Made by a program: the position numbers and the translations under genes. The notes beneath the pieces are model-generated. The model searched no databases, was not told where the DNA came from, and was given only the letters and a program-made list of their open reading frames with translations. DNA of 19,552 nucleotides from Tieghemiomyces parasiticus (lineage: Eukaryota; Kickxellomycota; Dimargaritomycetes; Dimargaritales; Dimargaritaceae): NCBI GenBank assembly GCA_027575765.1, contig JANBPT010000903.1, forward strand, positions 1 to 19,552, given 5' to 3'. This document shows, piece after piece, positions 1 through 9,660 of this stretch; within the stretch, counting starts at the first letter, position 1, and each line of letters begins with the position of its first letter.

Positions 1-2228
1 TCCAGACACCGGAACCAGTACTCGATAGCAGTGGGCGTGGTCTTGTCTTCCTCGGACAGGATGAACCAGATAAAGTCCCGGTAGGTCATCCGGTACGGGT
101 ACCGGGCGGTGGGTTGGCCGACGGGAAAGGCGATGCTGTGTGGCGAAGCGGGTGGGCCAGTGGGCGGGGTGGGTCGGGCGGGCGCATCCAAGGCGGAAGG
201 CTTGCCGCGACCCTCCAGCACACGGTGCAGTACACGTTCGCTGACGGCGTTCTCGTGGTAACGCAGCAGGTCGTTCAGGTCGATCAGCATATCGTGGTCG
301 CTGTCGAGCTCCCAAAAGTTGCAGTAAATAACGTAAAAGTGTTTGTAAGAAAAACACCGTGGCTCGTCGATGCCTACGTCGATTCCGATCTCAAGTTCGG
401 CCAGAAGTCGGTGCAGCTCGTGACGGCGAAACTGGGCCAGGGTGATCCGGCGATCCGAGCCGCGGGCGGCCAAGTAGAAGATACGCTCTACCACGGTCTC
501 GGCGTAGCGTTCTTTGAACACGTCTAGACCGCGCAGAAACTCGAGTTCCGGATGGTTGTCAATGACGTCCTCGGCCACGACCAGGAAATCTTCAGGTTCC
601 AGCCAGGCGTGGTCAGGCTGGCGGAGCAAGTTGAACACAAGGGCGGCATCATCGGGGCTAACAGTACGCAAAGGGTGCCAAACGCGGGCAAATTGCTGGT
701 GCGTATGACGGCCGGGGCGAGAGCGTCGACGATGGGCCAAATGCGGTCGGGTCCGTGCAGCGGTGGGTTCGCTGGGTTCGGTCGAGTGGTCTCCGATGAC
801 GCGACGGAAGAGGGCCAGATTGGTGAAGCGCGGCAGGCCACATAGAGCGGTAACTGGGACGAAGTCGGTCGGATTAACACCAAAATCGTCGGCTAGAGCG
901 TAGCGGGCCTCTCGGACGTGGCGGTCAGCTAACACGGTGAGTTCGGCAGCCTGGTCGGGGGTCACGGTGGCAAAGTAGAATTGGGGGAGGGCCGGCGGAA
1001 TCGTGGCGACGGAGGTGGCCCCCTCAGTACGGGCGAGCTTAGCAGAAGGGGTCCCGGCCAATAGTTCCGAGGAGGTAAGGCGTGGTAACCCGCCGTGGCG
1101 TCGAGTGGTCGGCGTCCGCAGTTCAAACAGCTCGCGGTTGGTTCGGCGAGTAGACGGCGAAGGGGCGGCGGCCGGCTCACTCTTAGCCGTGGCAGGTTCG
1201 CGCCGCGGTGAAGCAGGGGGTCGCATACCGGAATCAAAGAGGGAGCGACACACCGAACTTTTCTTGGCATCGGGAGTGGCCGTAAAGGTCGATCGGTTCG
1301 GGCCTAAGGGGCTAGACAAGTGGCCAGCGTCGGGTTCGGCCACTAGCGGATGTAGTGACTCGCCGGCTTTGAGGCCCGCTGCCACCCGGGACGCGGTGGG
1401 GGAGTGTTCCAAATCTGTGTCCCCGGCTGTAAAGCTGGGCGATGGTAGGTCGTAGATGTCCCCAGCTGAGACGGGGCTGACTCGGGATAGCGGTGAGGAA
1501 TACTGCTGGAAACGGCCGGTATCGAGACGGTCTGTGACGAGATGCAGATGAAAAATAGGCCCAAGAGGAGAATGTGCAGTAAAATTAGTACGGCTGGACG
1601 GTTGCATTCCAGGTGATTGACGAGCTCAGGAGCGGAATTCATTGAAGCAGGTTGCATAGGTCCCTTTAGCTTGCCGATAGTCAGCTTGCGCGGGTGCTGG
1701 AACTGCGACGGGACGATCAGAAGTGAGTTTCCCTCTGTAGGACCACATAAAGGCCTTGTCAAAGAGCTACCTACCCAGGAGGAACGGCTTCGACTTCTTC
1801 GAGCTCAGGACGGGGCTGAGCGGAGGGATGGACTTGGGGCTGAGTAATAAACGCTGTGGGCTGCGTAGGGCGGCAAGGGCGGGGTTGTTGTGGCGGCGGG
1901 CGAACGGCGAGAAAATTGCGCCCGAGTCACCCGCGGGGGCTGTCGCCGTGGCCGTTTCGGGATCCCGCTCGACGTCACCTGTGCCGTAAACCATGTCCGC
2001 GATAATACGTTTCTGGCGGGCTGCCTCAGTGGTGGCCGTGAAGAGCTTTTTTGACCGTGGTGACGGGGAGCACGGCGACCACTTGGGATTAAGGTCTAAC
2101 TCGTCGGCCTTGATGGGCGACATAAACAGGGACACGGCAGGTTTGTGGGCGGTGGGGCCGGGCTTACTCGGCGTGCGGTGAGAGGCGCCGGCGCCTGTCG
2201 CCGGGCCTTGAACGTCGGCTTGGAGCAT
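1..2228 (-). CDS. PPP2R3: PP2A regulatory subunit B'' (PPP2R3-type), C-terminus cut by window edge
   Basis: Calcium-binding B''-type regulatory subunit expected to bind the PP2A scaffold and catalytic subunits and direct substrate choice. Exons 2228-1775 and 1531-1 give 661 codons plus 2 nt; the gene continues past the left edge. Residues 1 to about 325 are Ser/Pro-rich and probably disordered, with many SP/TP sites. The conserved core begins near residue 333 with PQFYF, continues with GLPRFTNLALF and ERYAETVVERIFY, and then FSYKHFYVIYCNFWELD. That leads into a canonical EF-hand loop at about 561-572 (DSDHDMLIDLND), followed by FIWFILSEEDK and IEYWFRCLD, all B'' hallmarks. The second EF-hand lies outside the window. 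A Pro-rich stretch of about 40 residues between the EF-hand and FIWFILSEEDK is longer than the animal linker as I recall it. The family call is firm. The start at 2228 is the first ATG in the open frame; the frame stays open upstream to a TAG near 2302, with a TTTCAG acceptor-like site just after it, so an upstream exon is possible. Confidence 0.9.
1532..1774 (-). other. Intron of the PP2A B'' gene
   Basis: 243 nt, donor GTAGGT at 1774, perfect branch-like TACTAAT at 1590-1584, pyrimidine-rich stretch, acceptor CACAG ending at 1532. Exon 1 ends in phase 1 and exon 2 restores the frame (Leu-Leu-Asp-Arg-Leu). Without removal the upstream frame stops at TAG 1769-1767 and the downstream frame is closed by TGA near 1628-1626. 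Confidence 0.85.
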
Positions 2229-3376
2229 CGTGCGGGAGAAGGTGATGGGCTGAGCGTGAGCGGAGTTTGAAACAACGCGGCGTAGAAGTCTGAAATGTGA
2301 CTAGGGATGGGAGCCTACGGGCAGCGTGAGAGGGTGTAAGGGGGTGGGCTTGGGAGGAGTTGTAGGGACTAGAGGAGTAGCCTGGTTGGATGCTGGACAA
2401 AGAGTGGTAGTCGATGGTAGCGATATAATTGGTAAGAAAGCGACGGAGTGGATAGCGAGGACGAAGAGGTGGTGATGGAAAGGAGTGGGAGGGTAGGCAG
2501 GTAGCAAGCTTGGAACTCGGTCGGTAGTTGAGCAAAGAGACACGGACTTTGCCGTCCGTACGGGACGAAGAGGGGATGGGATCAGGTGGGGGACTAGTAA
2601 CGATGTGCCGTGAAAAAGCGGAGGGAAAGGGGGGGGTGAGGGAACGTTGGCTGTTAGCTCTAAGGAATACCTCCATCACAATAGTGGCTGGAAAGGGTCA
2701 AGAAGTGATTAGGGGGCTCCATCCGGTTCACAGTCGATGCTTGGAGCGTAGGTGAGGGTGGTGCTAGAAAAAAAAGGTAAACACAAACACTCTCGGTTAG
2801 TAAAGCTGGGGAACGCATGTGAAGCGGTGAGCAGGGTCCCGCGGCGGGAGAAATCGACCAGAGTCAGCCAGAGGCAGAAAATCCGAATGGTGACGAAATA
2901 CTGTGTGACCGAGGCTTGCTCCGCTGGAACCACTGGGCCTACCAGGGTAGACCTGCGGGGCTAGTGCCATCCAATAACACTAACCAAGGGCCCATTCTAC
3001 AATGCAAACGGCGTTTAAAGCTGTAGTGATCCAAACGTTCAGCGGTTCTAATGTACCAAAGGTTTCGCTAATTCATGGGTTTAGACGATGGGTATGTCCT
3101 TTAAACAGTCAAAGTCGGTAGAACCTGACGCCCAAGTCCTTAAACCAGCAGGATTCGAGCCCATACCAGATCACCAAGCACGAGGGAGAGGTGTATTACA
3201 GGAGCAAAACCTGTAATGCAATACACAGCGACAAATCAATTAATAATGTTATTTTGGAAAACTCATAAACACCCGACAGGCAGTTAAGTGGTGACCAGGA
3301 AAGCTATACGCAGTAGACAAATAAGTAGATACCAGATACCTCACTGTCGCCCACCCCAATGGACCACGGCACTTAA
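2229..3376. other. Intergenic region between golgin 3' end and PP2A B'' 5' end
   Basis: No supportable gene. The part next to the B'' gene (about 2240-2760) is pyrimidine-rich on the minus strand, as fungal promoters and leaders often are. The open frames there translate to Ser/Pro-rich, low-complexity peptides that look like products of this composition. The part next to the golgin stop (3191-3376) probably holds its 3'UTR and contains one hairpin, listed separately. A short tRNA-like string near 3090-3170 does not fold and was rejected. Confidence 0.6.
3191..3226. repeat. Inverted repeat (hairpin) downstream of the golgin gene
   Basis: Perfect 8-bp arms ATTACAGG (3195-3202) and CCTGTAAT (3210-3217) around a 7-nt loop. 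GTGT (3191-3194) can also pair with ACAC (3223-3226) across a 5-nt bulge. It lies about 150 nt past the golgin stop codon on the minus strand, so it could sit in that 3'UTR. Function unknown. Confidence 0.45.
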
Positions 3377-6300
3377 TCAGGCCGTCTGCAATCGTCGGGT
3401 CTCCTCAGGCGTCAGTTTCAACAGGAGAGCAAGTACGGGGATAAGTTGGTTGCGATGGTCGCGGCGTTCCAAAAACTTCAGAATGACATGACGCACGTAC
3501 TCGAGGTTGACCATCTCGCCGTCAGTCGGCAGGTCGCTGGTGGACAAGCGGCTGGGGGCCCGCGCAGGGTAGGCATGACCAGCGATGGGGGTCGACGTGG
3601 ACTGTTGCATGTTATCCCCCGCCTGGCCGCGACCCGCGAGCCGACTACCGGCAGCAGTGGTCGGGGAGGCGGGCGTCACATCATGTCCGTTGGTCCGGTG
3701 ATGATCGGGTGAACTGGCCTCCGACTGAGCCGAGGACCGCCGACTTACCGGCACCGCGTCTGCGGGCGCGGGGGGTGTCAAGCCCGGGGCTGGCCCGCCG
3801 ATACGGGCAAGCCGGTCACCGTAATAGCCAGGGGTGCTGGGGCGCTGTTGGCGCGGAGATGGGGCCAGCTGAGGGGAAAGGGCCCGCTCAACCGCCCCGG
3901 GGATGGGTGAACGAGTCCCGGCGCCACCACCGGTACTCGACCAACTACCACTCCCATTCAACGTAGTTCCCGCACCGCTACCACTGCCGGCGCGAAGCTC
4001 CCGCTGCAACCGGCGTACCTCGTCTTTGAGGTCCCGGTTGACCTTCCGCCAGTGCGCCTCGCGTAGACTCAGGTCTTCCATAGCCTGGGTGTGCTGTCGT
4101 TGGGCTGCTGTCGACTGCGCCTGCTGGGTCTGGACCGTTTCCAACTCGAGCTTACGCTGCACCGCCTCCTGCTCGAGCGTAGTTACCGTGGTCCGAAGCA
4201 CAGCCAGTTGGTCGCGAAGTGTGTCCCGCTCGGCTTCGGCCGCCTGTAGTCCGATCAGGCGGGGCTGTACCTCGGCACGGTACGACGTGAGTTCGGCAGC
4301 CCGGTCGGCCAGTTCTTGCCGCACTCGGTCGATAGACTGCATAGCGCCGTGGCGGTGGCTAGCCAGCTCGTCACGTAACACCTGCTGGACACGGTCTGCA
4401 TCGGTCCGGGCCTGTTCCAATTGGGCCCGGAGCTGCTGGAGCTCGGTCTCTCGTTCGTGAAGCCGCGTCTGGGCCGTGTCCAGCCGCGCTGTCCGCTCCT
4501 CGAAGAGCTGACGGGACGTGGTTAGGTCCGCCTGCAAATTGGCTAGCTGCTCCCGAGCCAGGATGAGGTCGGCCTGCTGCGACTCCGCTGAGGCACGGGA
4601 CTGGGTGAGCGCTTCGGATGCCCGTCCAGCCTCCTCCAATTGCTGCTTTGCCTCGGCGCGGATCTGGTCCACCTGAGCTTGCGCCTCAGCCGTGCGCCGT
4701 TCCGCCTGGGCCAGGGTGTCCTGGGCTCGCTGTAGCTCAGCCCTGTATTGCTTCGCCTGGCGCCGGGCTAGTTCCAGCTGGTCAGTGAGGCCCACCACCT
4801 TCTCGCTCGAGGCCGCCAGGTGCTCCAAGACGGCGTTAAGCTGTTGCGTCGTCGCCTCGTGGGTTCGGGCAAATTCAGCATGTTTGGCTTGGGCCTCGGC
4901 GAGGTCCCGTGCGGCCTTCTGGCGTTGTGCATCGCTCTCTTGGACCTGGCGTTCGAGGGCGGCCCAGCGTTCGTCCCGGTCGCGCAACTGAACCTCCCAC
5001 TCGCGCACCGCCCGACCATGCTCACCCCGCCCACGCTCGACCGTGGCCCGAAGTTCATCGCAAGTCCGGGTCAATTCTGTGCTCTGCTGGATGGCCTCGT
5101 CCCGCTCAGCCTCGAGTTGGGTAACTCGCTTCGTGTGCTCCTCAGCCGCCCGCATCAGGGCCTGGATGCGGGTGTCGCGTTCTTTAAGCTGGTTTTCGCG
5201 CTCGGTGACAGCCTCCTGGGCAGCAGTCACTGCAGCCTCGAGTTTGGCCACGACTGGCGCCGAGTCGTGCGCCAGTGAGGCCGTGGTGGTGACTCCATGG
5301 GTCCCGCGCGCGGCTTGGTCGGACATGGGGAGATCCTGTAGGCCAGCCCGGACAACAGCGAGGTCAGCTGCGAGTGCGGCAATTTCCGCGAGCTGGCGGG
5401 TATGATCCTCCGGCATAACGACCACTGCGGGGGCATCGGCTGAAACCGCCTTGGCCGACGCTGCCTGGGTCAGAGTCTCGTTTTCTTCGCGCAGGGCCGC
5501 CAAGCTAGACTCAAGGTCCGCCCTCGACGCGGCAACTGTATCTACGATGGTGGGTGGGGTACGTACCAAAGTTGGGGTTGGAGATAAGGTGCTGAATCAG
5601 ATAGAGTGCCATCCTTTTAGGTAGATTCGGGGTCAGTTCTTAGATACTGTATACCAGAAGGGACTGGCCGTTTTGAAACAATACTATATAACTTACTCAG
5701 CTGCTCCTTGGTGCTGCTCAGGTCGTCGAGGAGGTCCTCAACGGTCTCGCAGACGGACTCGACATTTGGGTCTACCGCTCGACCTGACGGGGGATATTAG
5801 CGGCGGTGGTATGGGGCGGCGGCAGGGCATAGGGTTAGGCTTCGGGAAGGAATAATAATAATTAAATGCAGCCTGCTAGGATTTCTCATGTAAGAGCGGA
5901 AAGTTGGGGTCAAGGCGTGAAAAAGGACCCTATCACCTACCTCGGGGCAGCCTCTCCACCAGCCGACGCAGGCGCTGTTTATCCGCCGCCGCCTGGTTCG
6001 CATCAGCCTGCATGGTTTTCAGTTTCGTTTGGAGCTCGCTGATACGGAGATGGTAGGTCTCGTGAGCCTCGGTACCCGTACGGTTCGCCGCAAGCAATCG
6101 GTCCTTGGTATCCCTCAGTTGCACTTTGATTTCGTCGACGGCCCGGGCAGTCGCAGCCTGTTCCTGATCCTTCTGGGCAACCGCCTGGCGGAGTTCCGTA
6201 GCGGTCTTTGAAAACAGATTGGGTCAGGTGTACCGACACGCTACAGCTCTTAGTTTGGGTATAGGATCTTAGTCGTGGGGGCCGCGTGGTACATGAGGAA

Positions 6301-7152
6301 CCTGAGGCGCGGTCATATGTCCTCCGCAACGCAATGAATGGTACATCTCTTCCCTGCACCCAAAACTTACCGACTTCGCTTCCCGCAGCTGTGCGGCCAG
6401 ATCGTCCTGGGCTTTAGTGTCGCCTTCATTCTGATTTTCGAAGGCTTTCAAACGCTTGGAAAAATCTTTGATCGGTAAAGGAGGTCACGAGGACCATGTT
6501 AGCTTGATGGATGGGTAGCATGGCCAGTAGGTCATACTCGGAACATTGGCATACCCAATACCATCGACTACTTTACAATATCTTTGTCTGTGCTTACCTT
6601 GGTTCTCAACGCTTAGGCGCTTGATCTCGGCGGTCGAAAGCTAAAGTTTTTTTCAAGTTGAGAATGCTCAATATCGTTAGCGACGGTGGGACATAGGTGG
6701 CTTTGTGATCCATCGGTCGAATAGCGTCAACTTTGAGTACCGCCGCTTACTGATTTAAACCAGCTATATTCGCACCAACTTACTTCATTTTTGGTGTTAA
6801 TATTGCGTAGGTGGGCCTCCAGGGCTTCGGCGTCGGCGATACTGCTGAGCGGGGTGATCTCGCGGATAATGGCATCGGCCGCTTTCTTTTGGGCGCTGAG
6901 TTTCTTGAACGATTTGATGAGCTCTTTAGAACGGACGTAGAAGCAGGTCAAGGTCAGTAGGTCAGTTAGACGCGGTGGGTCGCCGTGAAGATTAGCCTAC
7001 AGCTTGCATAAAGCCGGCCAAGAGGGACGGTAGCGGTAATATTGAACCGAATGGCCCACATGTTGGGCCAACATCTTACCAGCAAAGCGCTTCTCGTAAT
7101 TCTCGAGTTTGGCAAGCTTCTCCTTGACATCGTCTGGCAGATCCCTCGACAT
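3377..7152 (-). CDS. IMH1: GRIP-domain golgin, Imh1-like trans-Golgi tether
   Basis: Long coiled-coil Golgi tether whose C-terminal GRIP domain is known in this family to bind Arl1-GTP on trans-Golgi membranes. Seven exons: 7152-7080, 6923-6784, 6640-6598, 6465-6371, 6205-5941, 5771-5697, 5541-3377; about 951 aa (yeast Imh1 is near 910). Residues 1-230 (exons 1-6) start MSRDLPDDVKEKLAKLENYE and include ITPLSSIADAEALEAHL, a pattern I recall from fungal GRIP proteins. Residues about 231-746 are a nearly continuous coiled coil rich in Glu, Gln, Ala and Arg. Residues 747-907 are a Ser/Gly/Pro linker. The GRIP domain is at about 905-950: VNLEYVRHVILKFL with the conserved Arl1-contacting Tyr near 912, then LIPVLALLLKLTPEE. 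There is no signal peptide or membrane segment. All junctions keep frame; only the last acceptor is uncertain (5541 or 5535). The GRIP call is firm and the Imh1 orthology likely. Confidence 0.88.
5542..5696 (-). other. Golgin intron 6 (3' end ambiguous)
   Basis: Donor GTAAGT after phase 1. Two acceptors 6 nt apart both keep frame: GTAG ending at 5542 and ATACAG ending at 5536. A better-looking TTCAG ending at 5592 would need a phase-2 donor, for which only a weak GTTATA exists 4 nt further in. Using TTCAG would also insert a Pro-rich stretch into the coiled coil. Confidence 0.6.
5772..5940 (-). other. Golgin intron 5
   Basis: 169 nt, donor GTAGGT, branch-like CTAAT at 5800-5796, acceptor GCGGTAG. 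Phase 1; joins Leu-Pro-Arg to Asp-Pro-Asn-Val-Glu. It contains a short AAT microsatellite at 5851-5863. Confidence 0.72.
5851..5863. repeat. AAT trinucleotide microsatellite
   Basis: About four AAT units inside golgin intron 5, next to the branch region. Short, and listed only for completeness. Confidence 0.5.
6206..6370 (-). other. Golgin intron 4
   Basis: 165 nt, donor GTAAGT, candidate branches ACTAAG near 6254 and CTGAC at 6227-6223, acceptor TTTTCAAAG. Phase 0; joins Glu-Ala-Lys-Ser to Thr-Ala-Thr-Glu-Leu. Confidence 0.75.
6466..6597 (-). other. Golgin intron 3
   Basis: 132 nt, donor GTAAGC, branch-like CTAAC at 6502-6498, acceptor ATCAAAG. Phase 1; the exon between introns 2 and 3 is only 43 nt. 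Confidence 0.72.
6641..6783 (-). other. Golgin intron 2
   Basis: 143 nt, donor GTAAGT, branch-like CTAAC at 6680-6676, acceptor TTTAG. Phase 0; joins Thr-Lys-Asn-Glu to Leu-Ser-Thr-Ala-Glu. Confidence 0.75.
6924..7079 (-). other. Golgin intron 1
   Basis: 156 nt, donor GTAAGA, branch-like CTAAC at 6969-6965, acceptor TCTAAAG. Phase 1. Only the AAG acceptor keeps frame (Phe-Ala-Glu-Leu-Ile). Overlapping palindromes lie just inside the donor. Confidence 0.75.
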
Positions 7153-8328
7153 AGCTGCTGACTACGGAGAATAGGTAGGAATCAGGTCAACGTAAACGGA
7201 AAGAGAAATAGTGAAGGCGAACGATGCGGTTCCGACTTGCGTCGCGGGTCAGTGCAGAGCGAAATAGAATCGCTGGACCTTAAGTTTGGCGTAGATGAGG
7301 GTCCTGGCGAATCGAGTGGGATGAGCAAGCGACGATGCTAATAGCAGATGGAATTCAGGATTGTGTGACATGCAGTGGACCGTGGGTGATGGAGGTGGTA
7401 TGTGGCAGATGTAACCTAGAAAATCCCCGCCCATCCGCACCCTCTGTCTCCTGGTCAAGTCCCCTGACCTCACTCTATCGAAACACAGCACAGCCGTCGC
7501 TAGCTTCAGGCCGTATAACCTTAGGCCCTTGGGGGGGGGACTAATTGAATATATCCCGATGGCGTTGAAAGGGGCCTGTATCCGTATTGGCCATCATACC
7601 ACCGGGTCTAGTTACTGTACACCTCCATATCCCACTTAATCTTGGAGCGCCGTTTAATAGGCCCTCCGTAGGCGGAGCAGACTCGGGGACCTAGTACACT
7701 CCCGTTCAACCTGCAACACTAACGCAGGTGAAACGACATCCGCATTAACGGGCGTAAGCGCAGAGTTCAACTGGATTACGGCTCAATACTCCCCCCAACG
7801 CACTATTCCCGGGTAACAGACCCGCGTGGGTTAGGCCACTACCTAGTGGTATTGTATTGATTATTTTAACGAATATGGCGAAGAAGGATAGGACGAGCCC
7901 CAACGAACTCCTGAATGCTATCCGGCGACGTAATTCTGAAGCGTGGGGACTTTGACCTCTGCAGCTCAAAAAGTGCCCTAGGCTTTTCGAATCAGAAACG
8001 ATAGGTTATACAATTACTTCGGTGTCACGACCTACTACCAGATCTCTATGTGGCCATCGGTAGTCGTTGGCCCCCAACGGCCAAAGTACTAACTTGGACT
8101 GTGTACTCTACGGGCAAGGTTCTTAGTCATCCAGAGGGTTCTATAGCTGTACATGGGCCCAGTGACAAGAACAACTTCGCCAAGCAACTCCGGTTTCTTC
8201 CACATACCACGCGCTAGGGTGCTCCGTAGGGTTGAGGCCGCGTGGTCAGGGTGATAACGAACTTCATATGCTGCGCCGACATTCGGGTTGTTTTTATCGT
8301 AGAAAATCGTAAGAGGGTCTTGGTTTTC

Positions 8329-8915
8329 ATTGTTACTCGTTAAGTTGGCCCGCGGAAACCGTTGAACGCACCTGATCGCTCCACCATCATAGTGCTGCAA
8401 TCAAGCCAGGCGGCAGCTGTCAAGGAACATTGTTTATTATTGTCCAGCTCACTCCCATCGCCGAAGCACGTCCGCCATTGCGGGTTTAAAGGTATTGTTC
8501 GGCCTGCATTGTTCACCTCGTTACGAGATGTTAAATGGCCAGGCAGGCAAGCCGATCGTGGAGGATGGGGCGAACCAAGTTTGGATGTGACGGGTGACAG
8601 TTCGGGAAAGGCGGGACGGCTTCTTCTAGGTACCAGCCATGGCCAAAGCAGATATCTCTGATCATAAGACCCTTAGTCGAGTATAGTATCCACCGCGATT
8701 TGTTAAAACAATAGGTGCGCATGCCCTGCTCGCAAAGGTTACTAATGACGTCCTATCCACATGATAGTCTGAGTTATCATTGGCGACCGTGGTCTTGACT
8801 GGTTGGGATCGCAAGACCTAAAGCACCACGTTTAACTACCAACAAGCAAAGGCACTTTGTCCGCGTCCTTGCGTGGAAAAGAACGCGGACGCGGGCGGTG
8901 CTAACGGTCATTGTT
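8329..8915. promoter_or_regulatory. Cluster of ATTGTT motifs (possible HMG-box factor sites)
   Basis: ATTGTT occurs on the plus strand at 8329, 8429, 8494, 8508 and 8910, and its complement AACAAT at 8707-8712. A further ATTGTT lies at 9541. The core ATTGT/ACAAT is the known recognition element of Sox/Rox1/MAT-HMG proteins. Binding here is only inferred. Confidence 0.25.
8859..8890. repeat. GC-rich inverted repeat in the golgin/PKC1 intergenic region
   Basis: Perfect 8-bp arms GTCCGCGT (8859-8866) and ACGCGGAC (8883-8890) separated by 16 nt, followed by another GCGG repeat. It could be a dyad for a dimeric factor or a hairpin. It is about 870 bp upstream of PKC1 and 1.7 kb upstream of the golgin start. 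Confidence 0.4.
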
Positions 8916-9374
8916 TACTGTCCGTAAGTTCGGCTAGAATGCATTGTGGAAGGAAAATGGCGAGGGGCTATGGGAAGAAGGGCTCCGTTACCCACGATGC
9001 CCTGCTTTTCTCGCCACGGATTTCCAATTCTTGATAACCAATAGGTAAAGAGGGGGAGGGTCTGGGTGGTCGTGTGCTGCGTGTACGTGTTTGTGGCCAA
9101 AGTAGGGAGATGAAGTGGGGGCGGGGAAACTTGAGCGGCTGGCCAGGCTTATTCTGGAATCCGCCCTGGGGGTTGCATCATTGAGGAGCAGGTAATACGG
9201 CTAGCGCCCCGGTCAAAGTCAACGGCATCCCCTCTAACCTTTCCCACTAGTTCACCCTATTCTTTTATACAGCTCCCTCGGAAACACCTCGCACATACAA
9301 GACTTCGCCATCCCTCTCGGCGCACAAACGCATCCCACATCTGCAAGGCCTCTCGGACTAGTGAAGGCCTGAAT

Positions 9375-9660
9375 CTCCAACTCACCCGAGCGACGAGATC
9401 ACTCCCTTGCCCCCCCCCAACCTAACTATTTTGTCCCCTCCACATCCAGGGCCACCCTGGGGCTAACTTTTATCTTATACTGCCCTCATTTGGAACTTAT
9501 CCGCCCATCTCCCGGTCCCGTCCCTTTTTTCCCCTCCTATATTGTTAGAACCTGCAGGTTACGCCAGCCCCATTTCTACGCGCGCGTGCACCTCCCTCCA
9601 TCGTTCCTCATCCCAACGGGCTCTTTGGCTAACCTTTTTTTTCTTTTTGGCTGCTGAGTG
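9375..9660 (+). promoter_or_regulatory. Pyrimidine-rich PKC1 core promoter/leader
   Basis: The plus strand is strongly C/T-rich, with C9 at 9410-9418 and long T/C tracts near 9520-9535 and 9630-9650, ending about 100 nt before the PKC1 ATG. Pyrimidine tracts near start sites are common in fungal promoters lacking a strong TATA. The TATA-like TTTATAC is at 9264-9270. The transcription start cannot be placed by eye. Confidence 0.35.

Noticed and set aside
114..527. 137-codon plus-strand open frame at the left edge
   Set aside because: Antisense to the B'' gene across its EF-hand region. The minus frame has clear family motifs.
1343..1762. 139-codon minus-strand frame that seems to carry a hydrophobic, membrane-like segment
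   Set aside because: It is made of intron sequence (1774-1532) read together with the wrong frame of the following exon. The hydrophobic run is the pyrimidine-rich tract of the intron.
2164..2679. 171-codon minus-strand frame upstream of the B'' gene, considered as an upstream exon
   Set aside because: Ser/Pro/Leu-rich translation of a pyrimidine-rich promoter. No consensus donor links it in frame to the B'' exon.
3091..3168. tRNA-like string: GGTATG / CATACC ends, GTCGGTAGA and a GATTCGAGCC B-box-like motif
   Set aside because: The T-arm does not pair around TTCGA, there is no proper A box, and the anticodon stem-loop lacks the invariant T33. At most it is a decayed relic.
8089..8400. 103-codon minus-strand open frame in the golgin/PKC1 intergenic region
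   Set aside because: It opens at TTG with no good ATG, shows no recognisable motif, and its composition differs from the real genes. Likely chance.
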